Positions 9,335 to 16,129 of a stretch of DNA of 35,607 bases are shown in pieces. Under the pieces are notes generated by a model. The model saw nothing but the letters and a program-made list of their open reading frames with translations, did not search any database and had not been told where the DNA came from. Numbering within the stretch: position 1 is the stretch's first letter; each line of letters starts with the position of its first letter. The stretch comes from Flavobacteriales bacterium. Lineage in GTDB: Bacteria; Bacteroidota; Bacteroidia; Flavobacteriales_D; Sanyastnellaceae. The stretch is taken from the NCBI GenBank assembly GCA_023264155.1, contig JALQTD010000005.1, positions 1-35,607 of the forward strand, read 5' to 3'. Both the position numbers and the translations under genes were made by a program.

Positions 9335-9718
9335 ATGAACGAATCCGATTGGCTCGAAAAATTGGGCGCAGATGCTTACCGCGTCATGCGCCAGCAGGGC
9401 ACCGAGCGCCCGTTCACTTCGCCCTTTGTGCAGTGGGAAGCCGGCGGCGTCTACCATTGCAAGGGCTGTAACACGCCCCTGTTTCACACGGATCACCAAT
9501 TCGACGCCGGCTGCGGCTGGCCCTCGTTTGACCGGCCGGTGGAAGGCGCTCCCATTGTAACGCGCCTCGACAAGTCCCACGGCATGATCCGCACGGAAGT
9601 CCGTTGCGGAGCGTGCGACAGCCACCTCGGTCACGTTTTTCCCGATGGTCCGGCGGCCACGACAGGCGAGCGCTTTTGCATCAACGGCATCTGCCTGACC
9701 CGGCAGGAGGCCGAGTAA
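9335..9718 (+). CDS. msrB: Peptide methionine-R-sulfoxide reductase MsrB
   Basis: A 127-residue enzyme that reduces methionine-R-sulfoxide in proteins. Structural zinc cysteines are C42/C45 (HCKGC) and C91/C94 (RCGAC). The signature GCGWPSF (59-65) and the active-site segment GERFCING with catalytic C115 are present. C60 within GCGWPSF and C120 are possible resolving cysteines. No signal peptide is seen, so it acts in the cytoplasm. It starts 28 bases after the helicase stop, probably on the same transcript. The stop at 9716-9718 lies only 9 bases from the stop of the convergent Spy-like gene. That puts a repair enzyme for oxidised protein next to an envelope sigma-factor cluster, but on the opposite strand. 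Confidence 0.95.
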   Translation: MNESDWLEKLGADAYRVMRQQGTERPFTSPFVQWEAGGVYHCKGCNTPLFHTDHQFDAGCGWPSFDRPVEGAPIVTRLDKSHGMIRTEVRCGACDSHLGHVFPDGPAATTGERFCINGICLTRQEAE

Positions 9719-9727
9719 ACGGCCCGG

Positions 9728-10207
9728 TCAGCGCCGGGGTGTAGGCGGCATTCCGGGACGTCCGCCGCTGCGCTTCCGTGCTGCTTCGAGGATGCTGCGC
9801 CGGAATTCCTGTTCCATCCGAGGAAACTGCACCGTCCGTTCGGCGCCCAACACGGGCAGCAGCGCGCGCAGCAACGCGCTTTCCAAATCGACTTCGGCTT
9901 TGCGGTGCTCCGCAAGCTCGGCGATGAGGGCTTCGGCCTCGCGGTCGGTGGTGGGCCGCCGCTCGACCAAGCTCCGCATCGTGGCTTGGTGGTCCTGAAC
10001 CGCTTGTTGGTGCGCATCCACGATGGGCCAAAACAATTGCGCCTCCTCCGTGGTCAAGGAGAGCTGTTCTGAGAAAAAGGCGATGCGCAATTGCTGGAGC
10101 TTGGCCTGCTGTTCAGGAGACAGGCGCTCGTGCATCGGACCGGGCTGGGCCCACGCCGCAGCAGTGCTGAAAGCCACCGCAAAGAAGGTGAAGAGGAACG
10201 TTTTCAT
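9728..10207 (-). CDS. Periplasmic Spy/LTxxQ-like helical protein
   Basis: A 159-residue exported protein. The signal peptide MKTFLFTFFAVAFSTAAAWAQ justifies the ATG at 10207 rather than the in-frame ATG ten codons upstream. The mature part is nearly all helical, with a first helix RLSPEQQAKLQQLRIAFF and then LSLTTEEAQLFWPIVDAHQQ. This SP/T-EEAxxFWPIxDxxQ pattern resembles the Bacteroidota relatives of Spy/CpxP and the metal sensor CnrR/ZraP group. A second helical pair follows, and the C-terminus is basic and Pro/Gly-rich. It is the last gene of the sigma-factor cluster, 10 bases after the anti-sigma-like gene. It could be a periplasmic chaperone or a stress sensor that modulates the sigma factor; the sequence alone cannot decide. 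Confidence 0.6.
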   Translation of the reverse strand: MKTFLFTFFAVAFSTAAAWAQPGPMHERLSPEQQAKLQQLRIAFFSEQLSLTTEEAQLFWPIVDAHQQAVQDHQATMRSLVERRPTTDREAEALIAELAEHRKAEVDLESALLRALLPVLGAERTVQFPRMEQEFRRSILEAARKRSGGRPGMPPTPRR

Positions 10208-10217
10208 GGGGAGCGGA

Positions 10218-10514
10218 TTACATCGAGAGTTCATCAAGGGATTCCATTAGGTGATCGGGCCACTGGCCTGCTTCGAGCAGTTCGTATTCCGCCCATTCTA
10301 CCGGAAGCTCCTCCAACGGGGTAGCTTCCAACAAACAAGCGTAGGTTGTGCAGGGTTCATCCCCTTGCACGGCCCACCAGCTGCCCGCAAGGAGCAAGGC
10401 GAGACCGGCGGCCACGCTGTAGCGTGACCAGTGGGGTTTCCGGGTGGCGCGCAACACGTCCGCGCGCTGCTTGGCGAAGAAGCCATCGGGGGTGGTGAAA
10501 GGAGCAGGATTCAT
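10218..10514 (-). CDS. Small single-pass membrane protein, putative anti-sigma factor
   Basis: A 98-residue protein not recognised as a named family. The N-terminal cytoplasmic part carries FTTPDGFFAKQRADVL, which resembles the 'F-x-x-P-x-G-Y/F-F' motif at the start of many Bacteroidota anti-sigma proteins. A transmembrane helix (YSVAAGLALLLAGSWWAV) spans about residues 32-49. The periplasmic tail has two cysteines in CTTYAC, which could form a disulfide, and an acidic end (MESLDELSM). Its ATG overlaps the sigma factor stop as ATGA. Position, topology and length support an anti-sigma role; this is inference from context, since no zinc-binding HxxxCxxC motif is present. Confidence 0.55.
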   Translation of the reverse strand: MNPAPFTTPDGFFAKQRADVLRATRKPHWSRYSVAAGLALLLAGSWWAVQGDEPCTTYACLLEATPLEELPVEWAEYELLEAGQWPDHLMESLDELSM

Positions 10515-11086
10515 GTCAATTCGAGTGAGGCCGTGACGAAGGACTTGATTTTCTGGGCGGCGTGGTGGTACGAAGCTTTCAGGCTGCCTTCGGAGGTGCC
10601 AGTGAGCGTGGCGATTTGGCTGAATGGCATTTCCTCGAAATAACGCAGGTTAAAGACCTGCCGTTGCCGAGGCGGCAGCGCAGCAATGGCCGCGTGGAGC
10701 TGCAATTCCGCCTCATCGCCCGAAAAGAGCGCATCGGATTGCAAGGCCGCATGGGCCTGAGAAAAGGCGTCGTCGAAGGCAACCGTCCGGTCGCGTTTGC
10801 GCCGTTTCAGGGCGTCAAGCGATTTGCGGGATGCGATGGTGAACACCCAAGTGCTGAACGAGCTGCGTCCTTCGAACTGGCCCGCCGATTTGTACACTTG
10901 GATGAGCGTTTCCTGCGTCACATCGGCAGCGTCCTCGTGGTTGCCCATCATGCGCCGGCAGTGGGCGTACAGCCGCTCGTGCCACGCATCGAGGAACGCT
11001 TCAAACGCCCGCTCTTTTGCGCGCCGCCGGCCCCGTTGCAAGTCGGGAAGCCAAATCGGAATGGATGTGTCAGGGGATGCCGCCAT
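10511..11086 (-). CDS. ECF-type RNA polymerase sigma factor
   Basis: A 191-residue sigma-70 family ECF factor. Region 2 covers about residues 30-100 with GNHEDAADVTQETLIQVY and FSTWVFTIASRKSLDALKR. Region 4 spans about 133-183 with ALPPRQRQVFNLRYFEEM, then the helix-turn-helix FSQIATLTGTSEGSLKASYHHA. Regions 1 and 3 are absent, as in ECF factors. The linker between the two regions is moderately long (about 30 residues). It is followed by the putative anti-sigma gene (ATGA overlap) and the Spy-like gene, a standard layout for an envelope-stress regulon controlled by a membrane anti-sigma protein. It begins 31 bases after lgt, so basal expression may come from read-through of mtaB-lgt. Confidence 0.92.
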   Translation of the reverse strand: MAASPDTSIPIWLPDLQRGRRRAKERAFEAFLDAWHERLYAHCRRMMGNHEDAADVTQETLIQVYKSAGQFEGRSSFSTWVFTIASRKSLDALKRRKRDRTVAFDDAFSQAHAALQSDALFSGDEAELQLHAAIAALPPRQRQVFNLRYFEEMPFSQIATLTGTSEGSLKASYHHAAQKIKSFVTASLELT

Positions 11087-11117
11087 CGCCTTTCAGACGC
11101 AGCAGGGGCGTTTCGGT

Positions 11118-12317
11118 TTAACGTCCCGCCGGTTTTTTTGCGGCTTGTCGGCTGAGGAGGAACCACAGGATGCCCCCGCCGAGGAAGGTCAGCACCGCGA
11201 TGAGTTCCGCTTGGGTGAAGGTCAATCCCAGGGCGTGCATCTTCGCATTCACCCGGATTTGCTCGATGAGAAAACGTTCGAGGCCGTTGAAGATCAGGTA
11301 CAGGGCAAAGGTTTGGCCTGCAACCTGCAACCGCCGGCGCAGCGCCCACAGCACCCCGAAAATCACCACAGCCATCAGCGTTTCATACAACGGCGTCGGA
11401 AAAACCGCCGGCTGCAAGTACGTCCCAAAGCCCTCGAACACCGGCCACGGATCGCCCTCACCGATCAGCACGCCCACCCCGTTCACATTATTCGGATAAT
11501 GGTACGCCCACAACCAATCGGGCAACCAGCCCATCCACCCCGGCTTGGGCGCGTCGTTCACGATGCCCCAGTCCCCGTCCCCGCTCACTTGGCAGCCAAT
11601 CCGCCCGATGCCATAGGCCAAAATCAACGCCGGCGCCGCCGCATCGGCCAGCGGCAAGAACTTCATCCCCTTCTTCCGCGCCACCCACGCCACCGACAAG
11701 GCCCCCACAATCAACCCCCCGTAAATCGTCAGCCCGCCCAAGAAATTCGCCAGCGACGGCCGGGTAAAAAAGGCCACCAGTTCATCCGGGTACTCCAGCA
11801 GGTGGAACAGCTTCGCGCCCGCAATGCCCCCGACGGCCGCAGCCGTGACGATGCTCCCCACGTGCTCGGTCACGTGCACGGTGCGCTTGACCTGCTTCGG
11901 TTCCGGCAGCGCCTCCTTCGAAGCGGCATGATACCGCCAGCCGCCGAAAACCGCCGCCAGCGCGATGCCCCAACCGATGCTGCCCTCCCCGCTGAACAAA
12001 TGCGCCTGGGGCAAGCCGCCCCCGGCGAACAGCACGTCGGCGTTCAGGAGCAAGTAGACGAACTTCCATCCGAAGAGGAATCCCGTCAGGGCCTGCAATC
12101 CCACGTCCATCCACGACACCGGCGCCCCGATCACCACCGTTTCCTCGCCCGGACGGAACAGCCCTTCGCCCTCCTTGCGCCCGAGCTCCATTTTGATGAT
12201 GCGCGCGCCCACAATGAACGCCAAGGCGACAAAGAAGCCGAAGCTGTTGATGAGTTTCAGCCCCGGCAGGTCGAGGCCGAGGAGGTCGAGGAAGGCGAAG
12301 TAGAGGTTCGGATACAT
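11118..12317 (-). CDS. lgt: Prolipoprotein diacylglyceryl transferase
   Basis: Inner-membrane enzyme that transfers diacylglycerol from phosphatidylglycerol to the lipobox cysteine of prolipoproteins. The 399-residue protein is rich in hydrophobic segments and carries the Lgt signature AYGIGRIGCQVSGDGDWG (234-251), holding the conserved Arg/Gly residues. Earlier are the conserved glycines of GGLTIYGGLIVGAL and near the end LYLIFNGLERFLIEQIR. It is longer than E. coli Lgt (about 290) because of a cytoplasmic or periplasmic insert around residues 40-150, common in Bacteroidota. It starts immediately after the mtaB stop with no intervening base and probably shares its transcript. Confidence 0.93.
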   Translation of the reverse strand: MYPNLYFAFLDLLGLDLPGLKLINSFGFFVALAFIVGARIIKMELGRKEGEGLFRPGEETVVIGAPVSWMDVGLQALTGFLFGWKFVYLLLNADVLFAGGGLPQAHLFSGEGSIGWGIALAAVFGGWRYHAASKEALPEPKQVKRTVHVTEHVGSIVTAAAVGGIAGAKLFHLLEYPDELVAFFTRPSLANFLGGLTIYGGLIVGALSVAWVARKKGMKFLPLADAAAPALILAYGIGRIGCQVSGDGDWGIVNDAPKPGWMGWLPDWLWAYHYPNNVNGVGVLIGEGDPWPVFEGFGTYLQPAVFPTPLYETLMAVVIFGVLWALRRRLQVAGQTFALYLIFNGLERFLIEQIRVNAKMHALGLTFTQAELIAVLTFLGGGILWFLLSRQAAKKPAGR

Positions 12318-13619
12318 TCAAAGGAGGTTCAAAGCTCCGTGGACTGCGCCTTCGGAGATGCGTTCAAGTTGGACGGGCACAACGGCGTTTGCAGGGGCCA
12401 AATCCGCAGGCGCCGCCACCCGCACGTATTCGGGCGTATACCCAAACCGCAGCCCATCCTCCTCGGCCTGTTCGAACAAAACCGGCCGCTCCCGACCGAG
12501 AAACCGCTCGTAGTGCGCCCGCTGCTTTTTCAAACTGACCTGTCGCAACACCTTGTTGCGGGCCTGCCGCTCGGGAACGGGCACCACCTCGTCGATGCGC
12601 AGCGCCGTGGTGCGCGGACGTTCGCTGTACGTGAACACGTGCAAATACGAAACGTCCAAACCGAGCAAAAACTCCCGCGAGGCATCGAAGTGCGCTTGCG
12701 TCTCGCCCGGAAAGCCCACGATGACGTCGACGCCGATGGACGCCTCGGGCATCAAGCGCCGGATGTGCTCCACCCGCTCGCGGTACAAGGCCGTGCGGTA
12801 GCGCCGGCGCATCGCCGAGAGGATGGCATCGGAGCCGCTCTGGAGTGGGATGTGGAAGTGGGGCTGGAATTTGGCCGAACTCCCCACGAAATCGATGAGT
12901 TCATCCGTCAGCAAATTCGGCTCGATGGAACTGATGCGGAAGCGCTCCACGCCGTCCACCCGCTCGAGCGCCCGGACCAAATCGATCAGCCGCTCCTCTC
13001 CGCCCTTGCCAAAATCCCCGATGTTCACCCCCGTCAACACGATTTCCTTCGCACCCGCAGCAGCAGCGGCCTCCGCCTGCCGGACCGTGGTAGCCACATC
13101 GGCACTGCGGGACCGGCCGCGGGCAAGCGGGATGGTGCAAAACGCGCAGAAGTAGTCGCAGCCATCCTGCACTTTCAAGAAGGTGCGTGTGCGGTCGCCG
13201 CTGGAGAAGCCGGGGACGAAAGCCCGGACTTCCTTGATTTCGCCCACATGCGCCTCGCCCTGCGCCCGCTTGCCGAGGTCGTCCAAATGCGCAGTGAGGT
13301 TGAACTTCTCCTCCGCTCCAAGGACGATGTCGACGCCCTCGATGGCCGCGATTTCGGCGGGCTTCAATTGGGCGTAGCACCCGATGACGGCCACGAAGGC
13401 TTCGGGATTGCTCGACAGGGCGCGCCGCACGGCATTCCGGCATTTGGCGTCGGCTTGATCGGTGACGCTGCAGGTGTTGATGACCACGACATCGGGCGCT
13501 TCGTCGATGCCCACGCGCGCGTACCCGGCGTCGTGCAACTGCCGCGCGATGGTGGAGGTTTCGCTGAAATTCAGCTTGCACCCGAGGGTGTGGAAGGCCG
13601 CCTTGCCGGTGTGATTCAT
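12318..13619 (-). CDS. mtaB: tRNA t6A37 methylthiotransferase MtaB
   Basis: Radical-SAM enzyme that converts t6A37 to ms2t6A37 in tRNAs. The 433-residue protein begins MNHTGKAAFHTLGCKLN. It has the three N-terminal auxiliary-cluster cysteines C14 (TLGCKLN), C50 (NTCSVTD) and C81 (IGCYAQ), and the radical-SAM triad C154/C158/C161 in CDYFCAFC. KLN after the first cysteine and the shorter N-terminus favour MtaB over MiaB or RimO. Later motifs are FHIPLQSGSD and VGFPGET. The ATG at 13617-13619 is chosen because an upstream in-frame extension has no family similarity and runs into the divergent oxidoreductase gene. A TAACTTCG box at 13626-13633 lies just 6 bases upstream. It is head of the run with lgt and the sigma cluster. 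Confidence 0.92.
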   Translation of the reverse strand: MNHTGKAAFHTLGCKLNFSETSTIARQLHDAGYARVGIDEAPDVVVINTCSVTDQADAKCRNAVRRALSSNPEAFVAVIGCYAQLKPAEIAAIEGVDIVLGAEEKFNLTAHLDDLGKRAQGEAHVGEIKEVRAFVPGFSSGDRTRTFLKVQDGCDYFCAFCTIPLARGRSRSADVATTVRQAEAAAAAGAKEIVLTGVNIGDFGKGGEERLIDLVRALERVDGVERFRISSIEPNLLTDELIDFVGSSAKFQPHFHIPLQSGSDAILSAMRRRYRTALYRERVEHIRRLMPEASIGVDVIVGFPGETQAHFDASREFLLGLDVSYLHVFTYSERPRTTALRIDEVVPVPERQARNKVLRQVSLKKQRAHYERFLGRERPVLFEQAEEDGLRFGYTPEYVRVAAPADLAPANAVVPVQLERISEGAVHGALNLL

Positions 13620-13667
13620 CGGGGGCGAAGTTACGCTGAGAGCGGCATTTTGTCCGAACTTCGGCAG

Positions 13668-14786
13668 GTGGAAGCGTTTGTGGTCATCGGCAATGGAGCC
13701 GCCGGTCGGTCGGCGGCGGAGGAATTGGTCCGCGGCGGGGCCGGGCGGGTGGTGCTGATCGGGCGGGAGCACCCGGTGCCCATCAGCCGGCCGGGCTTGA
13801 TGTACCGGGCGATGGGGGCGATGCGCATCACCGATTTGGAGCTGGGGGTGCCGGCAGGGGTGGAGGCCGTTTTCGGCGAGGTGGTGGCGTGGTCACCGGT
13901 GCAGCGGTGGGTGGAATTGGCGTCGGGGCGGCGCCTGGCCTTCGACCACGTGATTTGGGCGGTCGGGGCGGTGGCTCGGCGGTTTCCCGGGCCGGTGACG
14001 GTGCCGGTGATGCACTTGCAGTCGCTCGGGGATGCCGAGGCCTTGGCGGGCGCGGAGGTGCGGCGGTGGGCCGTGGTGGGCGGCGGACTCGTGGGGGCGG
14101 AGCTGGCGGAGTGGGGGCGCGGCCGGGGGGCGGAAACGCATTGGGTGGTGCGCGAGGAGCGGTTGTGGGAGCGGTGGCTGCGGCGGGAGGAGTCGGTGGC
14201 CTTGGAGAAACGGGTTGCGCGCCATGGCGTGCGCTTGCACCTGGGCGTGGAGTTGGATGCGCTGGCGCCGGTGTTGCCCTTGCCGGGTGGGGAGGTGGCC
14301 GTGGATGCGGTAGGGGTGGCGATCGGTGTCGCGCCTGCCGGTTGGCCGGGGGAGTGGGCCGGGGCGTGGCCCGGGGTGCATGCGGTGGGGGATGCGGCTT
14401 CGTGGGACGGGGCCATGCGCGCGGGGAGGAACGTGGCGCTGCGGCTGACCGGGCGACCGGAGCTGCCGGAGCCGGTGGTGCGCGAGGAGCGGTTGCGCTG
14501 CTTCGACCGGGCCGTCACCGTCTTGGAGCGGGCGCAGCCGGTCGCGGAGTGGGGGTGGCTGGACGCTGCGCAGGCGCGGTCGTTGCGGGTGGGCACGGAT
14601 GCTGCTGGCCGGTGGGTGCGGGTGACGGCGATGGGGTGGAAGCTCCGGGCGAACCGCGTGGCGGAGGTGCTGCAGCAGGGGCTTTCCTCGGACCAAATCC
14701 CCGTACACCCGCTCTTCAACGAGCCCGAAGGCACCCGCCTCCCCGTGGATGCTTGGTCGCAACTTCAACCCCTTCCCGCACCATGA
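13668..14786 (+). CDS. FAD/NAD(P)-dependent pyridine-nucleotide oxidoreductase
   Basis: A 372-residue flavoprotein with two Rossmann folds. The FAD-binding start is EAFVVIGNGAAGRSAAEEL, and RPGLMYRAM follows. The second dinucleotide motif AVVGGGLVGAELAEWG (about 135-150) should bind NAD(P)H. GVHAVGDAASWDGA contains the second FAD-contact Gly-Asp. It resembles nitrite-reductase-type or rubredoxin-reductase-type enzymes but lacks the redox disulfide of dithiol reductases. There is no suitable ATG: GTG at 13668 places the start directly before the first strand, and TTG at 13650 is an alternative. The coding strand is unusually rich in GGG and GTG. Its TGA overlaps the ATG of the polyferredoxin gene, so the two products are probably partners in one electron-transfer complex. 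The electron acceptor is unknown. Confidence 0.85.
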   Translation: MEAFVVIGNGAAGRSAAEELVRGGAGRVVLIGREHPVPISRPGLMYRAMGAMRITDLELGVPAGVEAVFGEVVAWSPVQRWVELASGRRLAFDHVIWAVGAVARRFPGPVTVPVMHLQSLGDAEALAGAEVRRWAVVGGGLVGAELAEWGRGRGAETHWVVREERLWERWLRREESVALEKRVARHGVRLHLGVELDALAPVLPLPGGEVAVDAVGVAIGVAPAGWPGEWAGAWPGVHAVGDAASWDGAMRAGRNVALRLTGRPELPEPVVREERLRCFDRAVTVLERAQPVAEWGWLDAAQARSLRVGTDAAGRWVRVTAMGWKLRANRVAEVLQQGLSSDQIPVHPLFNEPEGTRLPVDAWSQLQPLPAP

Positions 14787-16060
14787 TCCGCGCCCTCGCC
14801 ACGGGCTGCGTTGCGGCCGCCTTCGCCTGGAACCTCGTCGCCAACCCCGGACTCGGCGCGGAGCTGCTCTGGCTCGCCGCGTGGATGGCGGCCGCCGCCG
14901 TGTTCGCCGCAGCGGAAGCCCGCCGCCTGCCCGGCTTCGCGCACCGCCCCCAAATCCGCCACGCCCACCCCGCCCTGCGCGGCGCCCTCGCCCTCGCACT
15001 GACTTCCGGTTACGCCGTGCTGTACTGGTGGCCGGAGGCCGTGGCGCCCGTCCTGCCGGCCGTGGACGACCTCAGCTGGTGGATCCGGGGGGTGGACGCC
15101 GACCGGTGGTGGTGGTATGGTTTGGCCTACACCATGCTGGTCCTCACCTCCGGCCTCATCGTTTTCGTGCGCTACCGCCACGATGCCTACCAACGCCGCC
15201 GGACCGCCGCCGTGACCGCCGCGCAGCTCGTTTTTGCCTTCCTGCTCCCGTCCATCCTGCAAGGCCTCGATGCGGAGCACGCCGCCTTGCACCGGGATTG
15301 GAAGCTGTTCTGGCCCCTCGATCACAGCTTTTTCGAGCCCTACCGGCTCGACGCCATGCGAAGCGGCGGCCTCCTCGGGCGCGCCTATTTCTTCCTCGGC
15401 CTGTTCCTCTTTGCGGTGGTCGCCCCGGTGGCCACGTATTTCTATGGCAAGCGCTGGTACTGCAGTTGGATTTGCGGTTGCGGCGGGCTGGCCGAAACGG
15501 CCGGGGATGCCTTCCGCACCTTGTCGTCGAGCACCCCGCGCAGCTGGCGGTGGGAACGGTGGCTGATTTACCCCATCCTCGCGTGGATCACCGTGGCCAC
15601 TGCCGTGGTGGTCGGCGGCTACCTCGCGGGGGTCGACCGCATCGGTCCCGTGGCCATCTACCCGGTGTTCACCCGGCCGTATGCGTTCGCCGTTGGCGCC
15701 TTGTTCAGCGGGGTCATCGGTGTGGGGTTTTACCCCTTGCTCGGGAACCGCATTTGGTGCCGATTCGGGTGCCCGCTTGCGGCGTACATGGGCCTTGTTC
15801 AGCGGTTTGCGTCGCGGTTCAAGGTTTCGACGGAGGCCGGCGGCTGCATCGCGTGCGGGGCCTGCACGCTGCACTGTGAGATGGGCATCGACGTGCGCGC
15901 GTATGCCATGAAGGGGGAGGACGTGCACCGGGCGGCGTGCGTGGGATGCGGGGTGTGCGCGGAGGTGTGTCCGCGGGATGTGCTGCGGTTGGAGTCCACG
16001 CCGGAGGGGCGGATTTGGCGGTTGCATCCGGAGGCCAAATCCCCTCCCAGCGCCAAGTAA
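14783..16060 (+). CDS. Membrane polyferredoxin (NapH/NosR-like 4Fe-4S protein)
   Basis: A 425-residue integral membrane iron-sulfur protein. About seven hydrophobic segments occur, for example residues 4-45, 70-85, 112-130, 145-160, 200-220, 260-280 and 300-320. Two membrane-adjacent cysteine motifs, WYCSWICGCGGLAE and WCRFGCPLAAYMG, resemble those of the NapH/NosR/RdxA group. The C-terminal soluble domain has two 4Fe-4S sites: C355/C358/C361/C365 (the proline that usually follows is replaced by Glu) and C386/C389/C392/C396 followed by Pro. It starts inside the stop of the flavoprotein gene (ATGA), which points to an NAD(P)H-FAD-FeS electron chain into or across the membrane. The terminal acceptor cannot be read from the sequence. 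I recall similar uncharacterised Bacteroidota proteins. Confidence 0.85.
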   Translation: MIRALATGCVAAAFAWNLVANPGLGAELLWLAAWMAAAAVFAAAEARRLPGFAHRPQIRHAHPALRGALALALTSGYAVLYWWPEAVAPVLPAVDDLSWWIRGVDADRWWWYGLAYTMLVLTSGLIVFVRYRHDAYQRRRTAAVTAAQLVFAFLLPSILQGLDAEHAALHRDWKLFWPLDHSFFEPYRLDAMRSGGLLGRAYFFLGLFLFAVVAPVATYFYGKRWYCSWICGCGGLAETAGDAFRTLSSSTPRSWRWERWLIYPILAWITVATAVVVGGYLAGVDRIGPVAIYPVFTRPYAFAVGALFSGVIGVGFYPLLGNRIWCRFGCPLAAYMGLVQRFASRFKVSTEAGGCIACGACTLHCEMGIDVRAYAMKGEDVHRAACVGCGVCAEVCPRDVLRLESTPEGRIWRLHPEAKSPPSAK

Positions 16061-16129
16061 ACGCCCCTCCTGTGCGTAATTGTTGGTGGCTTTCGTAATT
16101 TGGCCTGAACTACCTGCAAATTGAAACGC

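Noticed and set aside
10797-13667. Upstream part of a 1329-codon plus-strand frame
   Set aside because: Only the last 372 codons encode the FAD oxidoreductase. The rest is antisense to the sigma factor, lgt and mtaB, all with clear family motifs.
16121-16129. TTG start three codons upstream for the FG-GAP gene
   Set aside because: The ATG at 16130 directly starts a good signal peptide; the extra residues add nothing.
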